64,000 nucleotides of DNA from CBDCEG01 sp965215775 (GCA_965215775.1 CBDCEG010000027.1:62001-126000), one strand, 5' to 3'. Shown: positions 45,276 through 54,317, numbered from the stretch's first letter. Translations and numbers: made by a program. Notes: generated by a model not told the origin, from the sequence alone.

Positions 45276-46206
45276 ATTTTAATACTTTTTTTATTTCATT
45301 AGCGATTGCTTTAATAACAGGGACTGTAACAGAATTTCCAATTTGCTTATATAAAGAAGAGTTGGACAGTTCCTTGCTTAAAATAAAATCATCAGAATAC
45401 CCTTGAAATCTAGCACATTCCCTTGGAGTTAATTTTCTAATATCAACCTCATCTATTATCAAAGGAACATTATGCCCACCAGTCCCCATATTCGCAGTTA
45501 GTGTTGGGCAGACATTACTTTTGTTTTCTCGGACATATTTTCTCCTCCATTGAAAAATAGAATCTTTATTTAACATTTCTTTTTTTAACTGCTTATAGTA
45601 AATACTATTTGTATAATAGTATTTTTCATTTGCACGGTTATCAATAAAATCTTTAGTTTTTCTTTTTAATGTTATTTTTGCAGGAAAAGAGAAATTATTG
45701 AATGCATATTCACTTTTGAAAGCAACAATATAAATTCGTTCTCTATTCTGCGGAATATTAGCATAGTCTAATGTGTTTAATACCTCACTCTTAACAAAAT
45801 ACCCTCTTTCATTTAACTCATTAATTATTTTATTAAAAGTTCTTCCATCATCATGAGTTTTTAAATTTTTCACATTTTCTAAAAAAACCACCTTAGGATT
45901 TAAATCATCAATGAAACGAAGTATTTCAAAAAAAATATTACCTCTTTTATCCTCAAAACCCTTTCTGTGTCCAGCAATAGAAAAAGCTTGGCAAGGGAAC
46001 CCTGCTGTTAAAATATCAATAGGATCTATATCTTTAGAAGATAATTCTTTTATATCTTTTTCAAAAAGTTTATGTGTATGGTTATGTCTATATGTTATTG
46101 CTGCATATTTATCTATTTCATTTGCCCAAACAATATTAAACCCAGCCTGTTGAAATCCAAGCTCAACTCCTCCAATACCAGCAAATAAACCACCTACTTT
46201 TTTCAT
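45265..46206 (-). CDS. DNA (cytosine-5-)-methyltransferase, R-M system 1
   Basis: A 313-residue m5C methylase. Motif I is LFAGIGGVELGFQQAG, the catalytic motif IV TAGFPCQAFSIAGHRKGFED (catalytic Cys), motif VI ENVKNL, motif VIII QNRERIYIVAF and motifs IX-X RECARFQGY and IGNSVTVPV. I start at the ATG at 46206, behind GAGAG. An upstream TTG at 46221 would overlap the stop of a small leuD-derived ORF. It overlaps the presumed endonuclease gene by 11 bases. The short target-recognition region (residues about 195-235) gives no specificity by eye. Confidence 0.93.
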   Translation of the reverse strand: MKKVGGLFAGIGGVELGFQQAGFNIVWANEIDKYAAITYRHNHTHKLFEKDIKELSSKDIDPIDILTAGFPCQAFSIAGHRKGFEDKRGNIFFEILRFIDDLNPKVVFLENVKNLKTHDDGRTFNKIINELNERGYFVKSEVLNTLDYANIPQNRERIYIVAFKSEYAFNNFSFPAKITLKRKTKDFIDNRANEKYYYTNSIYYKQLKKEMLNKDSIFQWRRKYVRENKSNVCPTLTANMGTGGHNVPLIIDEVDIRKLTPRECARFQGYSDDFILSKELSNSSLYKQIGNSVTVPVIKAIANEIKKVLKYEQ

Positions 46207-46217
46207 ATTTTTAGCTC

Positions 46218-46301
46218 TCAAATAGATGTATTCTCAAAAACCCAAGGGTTTTCGGATTTGTATTTTTCTTCAAATTGTTTTATCTCATTTTCTTTTTTCA
46301 T
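46218..46301 (-). pseudogene. Duplicated leuD 3' end forming a 27-codon ORF
   Basis: A small ORF (MKKENEIKQFEEKYKSENPW and on to NTSI) repeats the last 22 residues of leuD. It has its own GAGGAAAAAT ribosome binding site and its stop lies 11 bases before the methylase ATG. The perfect 67-bp match to leuD spans 46220-46286. It marks the edge of an insertion that duplicated the leuD end. Confidence 0.88.
46220..46286 (-). repeat. 67-bp direct repeat, distal copy (leuD 3' end)
   Basis: Identical base for base to 48235-48301. The two copies flank the NgoPII-like restriction-modification pair. Confidence 0.95.
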
Positions 46302-46325
46302 ATTTTTCCTCGTCATATTTAACTT

Positions 46326-47174
46326 CTATAAGTTTATATATTTAATTAACTTACATTTTATCATATTTGATGGGTTATTAGGGTTTTGCACTTCAATGTT
46401 TTGTACTGAAATGGAATCATTTAACTCTATCTTTTTTCTGCTACTTGAAGGGTAAGAATTATATTTAGTTAAAGGTAATATTGTAATACATTGAAATTTA
46501 GCATTTGATGAGTAGCCGTGGACATAATCAAAAACTTTGTAAGGTTGCTGTAACAACCACATACCTCTAATTCTTAGGTTTGTTATTTTAAGAGGGTCAA
46601 CTGAATTTACTCTTCCTATTTCATTTGTTGGAGAAAAGTCTATCTCAGGAGCCGCTTCAATATTTTTGGTTAAATCTTCTTTTAATGAAATATAAACCTC
46701 CTCATCAGCCGCATAAATAGACCCATCAATAAACCAAAGTGATGATAATATTTTTGAACCTTTCGGGATATGCCCAATAGCATATATAAAATCTTTTTCT
46801 GTCCATTCTTCGCAACTTACACAGTGTTTATTTATTAGTGAGCTTGTTGATAGTAATTTTGATTTTGGGTGTGAGCTATTTAATTGAAGGTCTGATTTAA
46901 TATTCTCTACTTTCTTAACCTCAATAGCATCTCCACCTTTTATCATTATATCTGGTGGCGTTCTTGAGCTTCCTTGGTATGAAAACACATCATTATATTT
47001 ATTAATCTTTGTTTCTTTATCAGCCTCTGTATAGGTATTAGCAAATACATCTTTAATAAAAGACTCTAGTCCTTCTCCTACACTTATGGCACGATTATTA
47101 CCTAGTGTAATATTTTTCACTTCTAGCTTTTCTAATTGTGAAATATTATATATTGCTTCTAAGATATTTGTCAT
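46326..47174 (-). CDS. NgoPII-family type II restriction endonuclease, R-M system 2
   Basis: The 282-residue product matches R.NgoPII along its length: MTNILEAIYNIS, NNRAISVGEGLESFIKDVFA, SRTPPDIMIKGGDAIEVKKV and LNSSHPKSKLLS. The segment with Asp in PPDIMIKGGDAIEVKK is the likely PD-(D/E)xK site. R.NgoPII cuts GGCC, and that specificity is a fair prediction here but untested. It overlaps the methylase gene by four bases (ATGA). Confidence 0.88.
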   Translation of the reverse strand: MTNILEAIYNISQLEKLEVKNITLGNNRAISVGEGLESFIKDVFANTYTEADKETKINKYNDVFSYQGSSRTPPDIMIKGGDAIEVKKVENIKSDLQLNSSHPKSKLLSTSSLINKHCVSCEEWTEKDFIYAIGHIPKGSKILSSLWFIDGSIYAADEEVYISLKEDLTKNIEAAPEIDFSPTNEIGRVNSVDPLKITNLRIRGMWLLQQPYKVFDYVHGYSSNAKFQCITILPLTKYNSYPSSSRKKIELNDSISVQNIEVQNPNNPSNMIKCKLIKYINL

Positions 47175-48220
47175 ACTGCCACTTTTACTTTTTCAACTTG
47201 CTTAAATTTTGATTTTTCTTGTTTAGAAATATTTGCTGTTAATTGTGCTTTAATATTCTCTGCTAAAAATTTTGCCAAATTCACAGGAACTGCATTTCCA
47301 ATCATTTTATAACCTGCTGGCACATTTGTATAATGAAAAGTAAATTCATCTGGAAATGTTTGTATTCTTGCACATTCCCTAACACTTAAGCGTCTGTATA
47401 AATGTTCTTTCCCTGGAACAAAAACTCTAATATTTTGCTCTATAAATTTCATTTTTGGTGCTTGTGGATGGATTGGTGCGTGTCTTCCACCTGCTTGAAT
47501 TGTATACGATTGTTCGCCCCAACTTCTTACACGATTTCTGGACATATACATTGATGAAAAACTGCCAATCATATATTCATGATTTGTTACTTCACAATCA
47601 CTCCCATTTGTTTTATTTTTCTCTTTCGCAGGTATTGCAGTATTTTTTAGGTCTTCAATAGTTTCTTTTAATGTAATTTTCGGAAATTTAATTGTTGGAA
47701 AATTAAACTCAAAACCCAAATCTTTCCTTACTCCAATAAAGAATACTCTTTTTCTGTCTTGAGGAACATTATAATCTGAAGCATTTAGCATTTGAAATGA
47801 AAGGTTATATCCAATTCCTGCATTTTTAAAAAGTTCTTTAATCCCTTTTAATGCCTCATTATGTTTTGAAATGAGCATTCCACTTACATTTTCCGCCAAA
47901 AAGAATTTAGGTTGTTTGGCTTCTAATATTCTTATGAAATCATAGAACAATTGACCTCGCTTATCTTTTATTCCTCTAGCCGCACCTGCTTCACTCCAGC
48001 TTTGACAAGGTGGACCACCAATAATTCCATCACACTCTGGAACCTCATCAGCTGGAATATTTACAATACTTCTTTTGTCAAGAGTTGTATTAGGATGGTT
48101 TTTTTCATAGGTTTCCCAAATTTCTTTGTCGTATTCATTTGCCCAAATAATATCAAATCCTGCCTTTTGAAATCCAAGATCTAATCCACCTGCTCCTGAA
48201 AAAAATGATACTATTTTCAT
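47171..48220 (-). CDS. DNA (cytosine-5-)-methyltransferase, R-M system 2 (HaeIII/NgoPII-like)
   Basis: A 349-residue m5C methylase: motif I FFSGAGGLDLGFQKAGF, motif IV GIIGGPPCQSWSEAGAARG with catalytic Cys, motif VI AENVSGML, motif VIII QDRKRVFFIGVR and motifs IX-X RECARIQTFPDEF and MIGNAVPVNLA. The GGPPCQSWSEAG form is shared with M.HaeIII and M.NgoPII (GGCC). Translationally coupled to the endonuclease gene downstream. It ends up 12 bases after the leuD stop, directly in line with the leu transcript. Confidence 0.92.
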   Translation of the reverse strand: MKIVSFFSGAGGLDLGFQKAGFDIIWANEYDKEIWETYEKNHPNTTLDKRSIVNIPADEVPECDGIIGGPPCQSWSEAGAARGIKDKRGQLFYDFIRILEAKQPKFFLAENVSGMLISKHNEALKGIKELFKNAGIGYNLSFQMLNASDYNVPQDRKRVFFIGVRKDLGFEFNFPTIKFPKITLKETIEDLKNTAIPAKEKNKTNGSDCEVTNHEYMIGSFSSMYMSRNRVRSWGEQSYTIQAGGRHAPIHPQAPKMKFIEQNIRVFVPGKEHLYRRLSVRECARIQTFPDEFTFHYTNVPAGYKMIGNAVPVNLAKFLAENIKAQLTANISKQEKSKFKQVEKVKVAV

Positions 48221-48232
48221 ATCTCTAAAATT

Positions 48233-48877
48233 TTAAATAGATGTATTCTCAAAAACCCAAGGGTTTTCGGATTTGTATTTTTCTTCAAATTGTTTTATCT
48301 CTTCTTCTTTCTCAAGAGTTAAGCCAATTGCATCTAATCCTTTAAGCATCATATTTTTTCTAAACTCATCAATTTCAAAATTATAATTTTCACTGCCAAC
48401 AATTACAATTTGCTTTTCTAAATCAACAGTTATTTCTAGTTGTTTTTTATTACTTAATTCAAATAACTTATCAATTTGTTGTTCGGTTAGTTTTATTGGT
48501 AAAACACCATTTTTAAAACAGTTATTATAAAAAATATCTGCAAAGCTAGGGGAGATAACAGCACGAAAGCCATAATCATCTAAAGCCCAAACAGCATGTT
48601 CACGAGAAGATCCACAGCCAAAATTTTCTCTGGCAATAAGTATTGTGGAATTTTTATAAAGTGGATTGTTTAGAATGAAATCTTTATTTATTGGTCGTTT
48701 AGAGTTATCCATATTTGGTTGACCTTCATCTAAATAACGCCACTCATCAAATAAATTAACCCCAAATCCTAAGCGTTTTATTGATTTTAAAAACTGCTTT
48801 GGAATAATTGCATCAGTATCAACATTTGATCTATCTAACGGTGTTACAATTCCTGTTTCTATTATAAATTTTTTCAT
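48233..48877 (-). CDS. leuD: 3-isopropylmalate dehydratase small subunit
   Basis: The 214-residue LeuD pairs with LeuC to isomerise 2-isopropylmalate. Conserved segments are PLDRSNVDTDAIIPKQFLK, the swivelling-domain FGCGSSREHAVWAL and the C-terminal GLDAIGLTL. The extreme 3' end (48235-48301) is duplicated at 46220-46286. leuC and leuA are not in the window. fxsA lies 9 bases upstream in the same direction. Confidence 0.95.
   Translation of the reverse strand: MKKFIIETGIVTPLDRSNVDTDAIIPKQFLKSIKRLGFGVNLFDEWRYLDEGQPNMDNSKRPINKDFILNNPLYKNSTILIARENFGCGSSREHAVWALDDYGFRAVISPSFADIFYNNCFKNGVLPIKLTEQQIDKLFELSNKKQLEITVDLEKQIVIVGSENYNFEIDEFRKNMMLKGLDAIGLTLEKEEEIKQFEEKYKSENPWVFENTSI
48235..48301 (-). 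repeat. 67-bp direct repeat, proximal copy (inside leuD)
   Basis: Perfect match to 46220-46286; this is the native copy, in frame in leuD. Confidence 0.95.
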
Positions 48878-48886
48878 TTAGTTTCC

Positions 48887-49336
48887 CTATTTTTCTTGTT
48901 TGTTTTCGTCTTCAACTGTAAATTCACCTTCAATAATATCCTCTGAAGATTGATTTTGTTGTTGCTGAGTTTTGCCGTTAAGTATAGTTTTAGAGGCAAA
49001 GTTAAAGTTTCTTTTTACAACTTTTGCCAAACTTTGTCTAATTTTAGGAACTAAACCTAAAAAACCAACAATATCAGTTAAAAATCCAGGAGTAATTAAT
49101 AAAACTCCACAAATTAATAAAATCATACCTTCTGAAAGTGCCTCAGTAGGCTCTGTTTGTAGAGTTTGAAGCTTATTAAGTGTGGCTCTCCCTTGTTTTT
49201 TTAATTGCCACGATCCAATCATTGCTGTGATAATAACTGTAAAAAATGTTCCCCATCCACCAATAATAGAACTAACCTTGCCAATTAGCATTATTTCTAT
49301 TGCTGTAACAATAATCATCGCTAAAAATAATTTCAT
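48887..49336 (-). CDS. fxsA: FxsA family membrane protein
   Basis: A 149-residue inner-membrane protein with hydrophobic segments at about 1-20, 27-42 and a pair at 70-95. The FxsA core is present: EIMLIGKVSSIIGGWGTFF, TAMIGSWQLKKQGRATL and LLITPGFLTDIVGFLGLVP. In E. coli FxsA suppresses F-plasmid exclusion of phage T7; the physiological role is unclear. The C-terminal tail is charged and Gln-rich. It is first in the minus-strand unit with leuD. Confidence 0.88.
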   Translation of the reverse strand: MKLFLAMIIVTAIEIMLIGKVSSIIGGWGTFFTVIITAMIGSWQLKKQGRATLNKLQTLQTEPTEALSEGMILLICGVLLITPGFLTDIVGFLGLVPKIRQSLAKVVKRNFNFASKTILNGKTQQQQNQSSEDIIEGEFTVEDENKQEK

Positions 49337-49385
49337 AAAATTTTACCTTATATTTTCTTTAAGAAAACTTATATAATACCTAATA

Positions 49386-50123
49386 ATGAACAGAATTTAT
49401 ACTAAACAAAATTTAATTATTGATAAAAAAATAGAAATAGACGGTAAAACTTACCATTATCTATTTAAAGTCTTACGCAAAAAAGAAACTGATAAACTAA
49501 TGCTTTTTAATGGTGATGGGTTTGATTACCAAGCAGTTATAAAAGAAGTGAATAAAAAAAATGCTTTAATAAAAATAATTAAAAAAATAGAAAATAATAC
49601 TGAATCTAATATTTACACAGTTTTAGTTCAGTGTATTTCAAAGCTTGATAAAATGGATTTGGTTATTCAAAAAGCAGTAGAACTAGGCGTTAATGAAATT
49701 ATCCCAGTTTATTCTGAGTTCTCAAATGTGCGTCTGAATGAAAAACGCCAACAAAAAAAAATAGAACACTGGCAGTCTATTATTATTTCAGCTTGTGAGC
49801 AAAGTAGGCGGGCAATTATTCCAAAACTGCATAATATTTCTAAACTAGAAAATCTAGCAGAACAGTTAGATGATATTAATATTTATAAAAAAATTTGTTT
49901 AGATCCTTATTCAAAACAAACATTCTCTAATATAAAAATAAACAATGAAAAAGTATTATTTTTAGTAGGTCCAGAAGGTGGTGTTTCTGATAAGGATGAC
50001 GAAATATTACAAGGTTTAAACTTTGAAAAAGTAAGATTTGGAAAAAGAATTCTTAGGTTAGAAACAGCAGCCATATCAAGTTTGGCAGTTATTCAATTAT
50101 TATGGGGAGATTTAAATGTTTAG
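49386..50123 (+). CDS. rsmE: 16S rRNA m3U1498 methyltransferase RsmE
   Basis: A 245-residue SPOUT methyltransferase. The N-terminal PUA-like domain (HYLFKVLRKKETDKLMLFNG) is followed by the knotted domain with KMDLVIQKAVELGVNEIIPV, SACEQSRRAIIP, LVGPEGGVSDKDDE and the closing LRLETAAISSLAVIQ. It methylates U1498 of 16S rRNA. Its end overlaps the downstream histidine kinase gene by eight bases. Confidence 0.95.
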   Translation: MNRIYTKQNLIIDKKIEIDGKTYHYLFKVLRKKETDKLMLFNGDGFDYQAVIKEVNKKNALIKIIKKIENNTESNIYTVLVQCISKLDKMDLVIQKAVELGVNEIIPVYSEFSNVRLNEKRQQKKIEHWQSIIISACEQSRRAIIPKLHNISKLENLAEQLDDINIYKKICLDPYSKQTFSNIKINNEKVLFLVGPEGGVSDKDDEILQGLNFEKVRFGKRILRLETAAISSLAVIQLLWGDLNV

Positions 50124-51834
50124 AACAAAAGAAGATGAGTTAATTAAAGAAACTATAAATTTCCCACAGCTATTAGTTGAGCCTTGGCGCGCTCAAGAAT
50201 TAGTTGATAAAGAATCAGTAATTCAAATGTATAGATTATTTAAGGTTATAAGTTTGACTAGAATATTTATTGGCTTTCTTGCGACAATTTTAATATCAAT
50301 ATCTGGGAATTTATCAATTCCTAATGGGGTTACTTTAGCTTGTTATGTTTTTTTAGTAATATCATTTTTATCATTATCAAAAAGAAAATCACAAAGTATA
50401 AAAATATATAGTTTCTTAATTGCAGTTTTAGATATATGTGTGATTGGTTATTTTTTGATATTATCACCAACAAACGAACAAGTAACTTTATTGTTCTTTA
50501 GTGTATTACTTAGTTGTATGGTGCTTGGTTTTGGTTCTATTATTATTATTTTCTTGCTTTCCACTTTTTTGCTTCTTTTTGATTGGTTTTTCCAAATTAT
50601 AGGTATTTATAATATTAAAAATAATAACTTTAACTTAACTGATTTTTCATTTCATATTGAAAAATTCTTTAATTCAAAACAAGGCACTGATTTACTTTTT
50701 TTGATTGTTTGGTTGCTGTTGATGACATTTATTGTGAATTATTTAGCTAGATGGTCTTTTAAAAATGAAGTTAAAGCACAGTTTAGATACAAACAACTTA
50801 GACATATTTTACACTTTAATCATTCAATAATAGAGCATTTAAAAACTGGTATTATTGTTCTGACAACCGATGCACAAATCATAAGTATAAATAAAAGAGC
50901 TTTAGAGTTATTAGGTTTAGAAAGTGAATATGCAGTAATAAAACTTGATGATTTATCAGATGACTTATTAACAAGTTTTTTTAATTACAAAAAAGGTGCA
51001 CCAGTAAATCAAAATCACTATAAACATAATGAAAAAGCACAGGAAGTTGCAGTTTCCTTTTCAAGTTTTAGTGAAGAAAATAATGGTGTGATTATGATGT
51101 CTTTACAATGTGTTATAGAAGCTTCATCTCAAGCAAATGAATTGAAATTAGCATCTCTAGGAAAGCTAACAGCAGGAATAGCTCATGAGATTAGAAACCC
51201 ACTTTCTGCAATTAATTCTGCTGCCCAATTAGTGGCTGAAACTGAAATAAATGAGCAGCAAAAAAAACTAGTTGGAATAATTACTTCAAATACCAAAAGA
51301 ACCAATAAAATAATAACCAATATACTTGGTTTATTTAGAGATTATAAAACAGATAGGGAAATGATAAGTCTAAATGAAGCTATCCCAAGATTTGTAAAAC
51401 AGTTTCAAGAATCAAATAAAAAAAGTGATTTTTCAATGATATTTAAAAAATCAATAGATATTGAAAAAGATATTTTTATTTTATTTTCTGCAGAACAATT
51501 TGATCAAGTCTTATGGAATTTATGCACAAACTCTTTGCATTATGGTGAAAGTGAGGCGTTAAAACTAGAAATAACAATAAAAATAACAGTTCCAAAAGCA
51601 AGTAGCTCAGTATTTATAGATGTTTCTGATACAGGAACTGGAATTGATAAGGCTAATTTACCAAGAATATTTGAACCATTTTTTATAGGCTCTTCTAAAG
51701 GAACAGGGCTAGGTTTGTATTTAGTTAAGGAAATTTGTGAAGCAAATGATGCCAAAATAAACTACCAAACAAAACCTATAGGTGCTTGCTTTAGAATAGC
51801 TTCACATATTTATTACTCTAAGCTTAGGAAATAA
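50116..51834 (+). CDS. Membrane sensor histidine kinase, PilS-like
   Basis: A 572-residue protein with about six N-terminal hydrophobic helices (residues 45-210), a PAS-like domain (235-340), then HisKA with SLGKLTAGIAHEIRNPLSAI (phosphorylated His), an N box near LWNLCTNSLHYGE and G boxes DTGTGIDKANLPRIFEPFF and GTGLGLYLVKEI. The arrangement and H-box sequence resemble PilS of type IV pilus two-component systems. No PilR or other response regulator lies next to it; a MATE pump follows. Translationally coupled to rsmE by an eight-base overlap. Confidence 0.85.
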   Translation: MFRTKEDELIKETINFPQLLVEPWRAQELVDKESVIQMYRLFKVISLTRIFIGFLATILISISGNLSIPNGVTLACYVFLVISFLSLSKRKSQSIKIYSFLIAVLDICVIGYFLILSPTNEQVTLLFFSVLLSCMVLGFGSIIIIFLLSTFLLLFDWFFQIIGIYNIKNNNFNLTDFSFHIEKFFNSKQGTDLLFLIVWLLLMTFIVNYLARWSFKNEVKAQFRYKQLRHILHFNHSIIEHLKTGIIVLTTDAQIISINKRALELLGLESEYAVIKLDDLSDDLLTSFFNYKKGAPVNQNHYKHNEKAQEVAVSFSSFSEENNGVIMMSLQCVIEASSQANELKLASLGKLTAGIAHEIRNPLSAINSAAQLVAETEINEQQKKLVGIITSNTKRTNKIITNILGLFRDYKTDREMISLNEAIPRFVKQFQESNKKSDFSMIFKKSIDIEKDIFILFSAEQFDQVLWNLCTNSLHYGESEALKLEITIKITVPKASSSVFIDVSDTGTGIDKANLPRIFEPFFIGSSKGTGLGLYLVKEICEANDAKINYQTKPIGACFRIASHIYYSKLRK

Positions 51835-51882
51835 AAATAGGGAGTGTAATAAAATGTAAGCGAAGAATAAAAAAGAGAATAA

Positions 51883-53208
51883 ATGCTAAAAGAAATAAAA
51901 AACACACTTAAAATATCATTACCACTTATATTTGCCCAACTGCTTTTATCATCAATTGCGACGGTAGATACTATTATGGCTGGAATTGATGGTTCATTGA
52001 CTTTGGCAGCTATTGCTCAAGGAAGCTCACTTTGGATTATTTGTTGGTTATTAATTATGGGGGTTGGTTCTGCGATTTCTCCTTTAATTGCACATGCTTA
52101 TGGGGCAAAAAACAAACAAGAATTAAGAAATATATTTCAACAAGGTTTTTTTGTTAGTTTAATTTTGGGGTTTGTTGGGACTGTTATAACTCTTTTAATT
52201 CCTAATCTTATGGGGTTATTTGCGGTTAATGAAAATATAATTCCAGAAGCAACTAATTATCTAAGAGTTATGGCTATATCTATGCCATTTAGTGCTATAT
52301 TTTTTGCACCAAGATATTTAAATGAAGGAATTGGAAATACTAAAATATTGCTTTATATAATAATACTAACTGTTCCAATTAATATTATAGGAAATTATGT
52401 TTTCCTAAATGGCTTACTAGGATTTCCTAAAATGGGAGCTGCTGGAATTGCTTTATCTAGTTCGATTAGTATATTTGCGGTGGCTGTTATGATTTGGGCT
52501 TATATTTTCAAATCTAAATTTTTTAGAGAATTTGAGCTATTTTTAGATTTTAAAAAACCTAATTTGCAAGAAATAAAAAAAATATTATTGCTTGGGATTC
52601 CAATATCTATATCTGTTGTTATGGAAGTAGGGCTTTTTACCCTTGTAACTTTGCTAGTTGGTCGTTTTAGCATTGATATTATTGCAGCAAATCAAATTGC
52701 TCTAAATTATGCATCTTTGATATTTATGATACCGCTTGGGATAAGTATGGGGCTAACGGCAAGGATTGGTATGGCATTAGGAGAAAATAATATAACAAAA
52801 ATTAAGATAATAGGTTTTTCTGGAATATTCTTAGGTGCTTTTATAATGTTTATTTCAGTTATTATTTTAAATATATTTGATGAAAGTATTGTTGGTCTTT
52901 ATACAAAAGATACTGAAGTGATTAAATCCGCATTATTACTTATTGGGTTAGTTGCTGTTTTTCAAGTTTCTGATGGGGTGCAAGTATGTGCTGCTGGTTG
53001 CTTAAGAGGGCTAAAAGATACTAAAACCCCAATGTTTTTTTCTATTATAGGATACTGGATTATTGGTGCTCCTTTGGGTGTATTTATTTGTTTTTATTTA
53101 GAAAAAGGTGTTGTAGGTTTGTGGCTTGGTTTAACTGCAGGTTTAACAATTTCTGCAATTCTAAATACAACAAGGCTTTATTATTTGATAAATAATTTAC
53201 TAAAATAA
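51883..53208 (+). CDS. MATE family multidrug/Na+ efflux transporter
   Basis: A 441-residue protein with 12 predicted membrane helices in two similar halves. MATE features include the first-helix PLIFAQLLLSSIATVDTIMAG and the second-half GIPISISVVMEVGLF, with acidic residues Asp32 and Asp36. It is closest in style to NorM-type pumps, which export cationic drugs in exchange for Na+ or H+; the substrate is unknown. It is monocistronic, 48 bases after the kinase. Confidence 0.9.
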   Translation: MLKEIKNTLKISLPLIFAQLLLSSIATVDTIMAGIDGSLTLAAIAQGSSLWIICWLLIMGVGSAISPLIAHAYGAKNKQELRNIFQQGFFVSLILGFVGTVITLLIPNLMGLFAVNENIIPEATNYLRVMAISMPFSAIFFAPRYLNEGIGNTKILLYIIILTVPINIIGNYVFLNGLLGFPKMGAAGIALSSSISIFAVAVMIWAYIFKSKFFREFELFLDFKKPNLQEIKKILLLGIPISISVVMEVGLFTLVTLLVGRFSIDIIAANQIALNYASLIFMIPLGISMGLTARIGMALGENNITKIKIIGFSGIFLGAFIMFISVIILNIFDESIVGLYTKDTEVIKSALLLIGLVAVFQVSDGVQVCAAGCLRGLKDTKTPMFFSIIGYWIIGAPLGVFICFYLEKGVVGLWLGLTAGLTISAILNTTRLYYLINNLLK

Positions 53209-53225
53209 CTAAGCTTTTAAGCCTA
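53205..53225 (+). repeat. 21-bp dispersed repeat, copy 1 (MATE gene end)
   Basis: Identical to 60167-60187. It contains the hairpin-like CTAAGCTTTTAAGCCTA and overlaps the stop codon of the MATE gene. Confidence 0.7.
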
Positions 53226-53295
53226 ATAAATCACACCTCTACAGAACCACTAATCAATCATAATTTACATACTGCCTTTTTTCGTCTTCAAAATA

Positions 53296-53338
53296 TATTA
53301 TAGGCTAAAAATCTGTCCCATAAAATTAGACCATTACA
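53296..53338 (-). mobile_element. Solitary IS3-type terminus
   Basis: The inner part (TATTATAGGCTAAAAATCTG and on through CCCATAAAA) equals the right end of the full IS at 41869-41898. The outer 13 bases (TTAGACCATTACA) equal its left terminus. It is a remnant or a variant end, lying five bases from the LysR stop codon. Confidence 0.75.
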
Positions 53339-53343
53339 TAGTT

Positions 53344-54213
53344 TTAAAACTTAGAGAACCACTTTATGAATTTATCCACAGCTTCGGAGTTTTGGTTTTT
53401 ACTAATAACTGCATAAAACTGTCTTTTGGAAGACACTCTAATATCAAATGGAGCAACTAGAGTTCCCATATCTAAGTAACTTTTAATAATTGAAGTTCTT
53501 CCAATCGCTAACCCAAACCCTGCTATTGCAGCATTAATAACCATACTATACCTTTCAAAATCTATTGTTTTATGAGGCATAATATTTACATTTGCTTTTT
53601 CAAACCATCTACTCCAGTCATCATTCCAATCAATATCACAAAGCAAGGGATAGTTAAATATATCATTTAAATTTGTTAATGAACTTCCTATTTCTGAATT
53701 ACAAACTAATGTTAAATAACTATTTTGTAAATGATAACTATCACAATTTTTGTGTTCACCATCTGATAATGTTAGCCAAATATCTGTTTCACTATTTGTG
53801 AAATCAACTTGCTTATCATCCAAAATTAAATTTATTTCAATATCTTTAAATTCTTGCTGAAACTCCCATAGCTTACTAACTAACCAAGTTTCTGCAATTG
53901 CTGGAATTGAAGTTATTTGAATTGTTTTTTTGCTATCTTTTTGTTTTACTTGTTTTGTTACTTTAGCTATTTCATTAAGTGATGGAGATATATTTAGATA
54001 GTATTTTCCTCCTTTTTCAGAAAGCTGAACACCATTTGATTTCCTAACAAACAATTCAAAACCTAAATAGTCTTCTAATATCTTTATAAATCTACTAATT
54101 GATGCTGCTGAAATATGTAATTCATTAGCTGCTAACAAAAAACTTTGGTGGCGTCCTGCTGCTTCAAATGCTCTAAGTGCTTTAAGTGGTGGTAGTTTCA
54201 TTTTGTGGCTCAA
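53344..54213 (-). CDS. LysR family regulator (GcvA-like), probable regulator of ald
   Basis: A 289-residue LysR-type protein. The N-terminal winged helix reads PPLKALRAFEAAGRHQSFLL, AANELHISAASISRFIKILE, a GcvA-type sequence. The C-terminal effector domain ends in WFSKF. It is divergent from ald with 104 bases between start codons. Regulators placed so often control the divergent gene in response to its substrate, here perhaps alanine. An IS terminus abuts its 3' end. Confidence 0.88.
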   Translation of the reverse strand: MSHKMKLPPLKALRAFEAAGRHQSFLLAANELHISAASISRFIKILEDYLGFELFVRKSNGVQLSEKGGKYYLNISPSLNEIAKVTKQVKQKDSKKTIQITSIPAIAETWLVSKLWEFQQEFKDIEINLILDDKQVDFTNSETDIWLTLSDGEHKNCDSYHLQNSYLTLVCNSEIGSSLTNLNDIFNYPLLCDIDWNDDWSRWFEKANVNIMPHKTIDFERYSMVINAAIAGFGLAIGRTSIIKSYLDMGTLVAPFDIRVSSKRQFYAVISKNQNSEAVDKFIKWFSKF

Positions 54214-54317
54214 ATAATTATAGTCATAATTAGAAATTCTATCATTGAATGATTAATTATTTAGAATTATATTTAGTAATATTAAATATTTTTTAAAAAC
54301 TTAAATAGGAGGCAAAA

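Noticed and set aside
53372..53380. Perfect DnaA box TTATCCACA
   Set aside because: Single site inside the LysR gene; another lies inside guaA (57379-57387). Isolated boxes inside genes do not make an origin.
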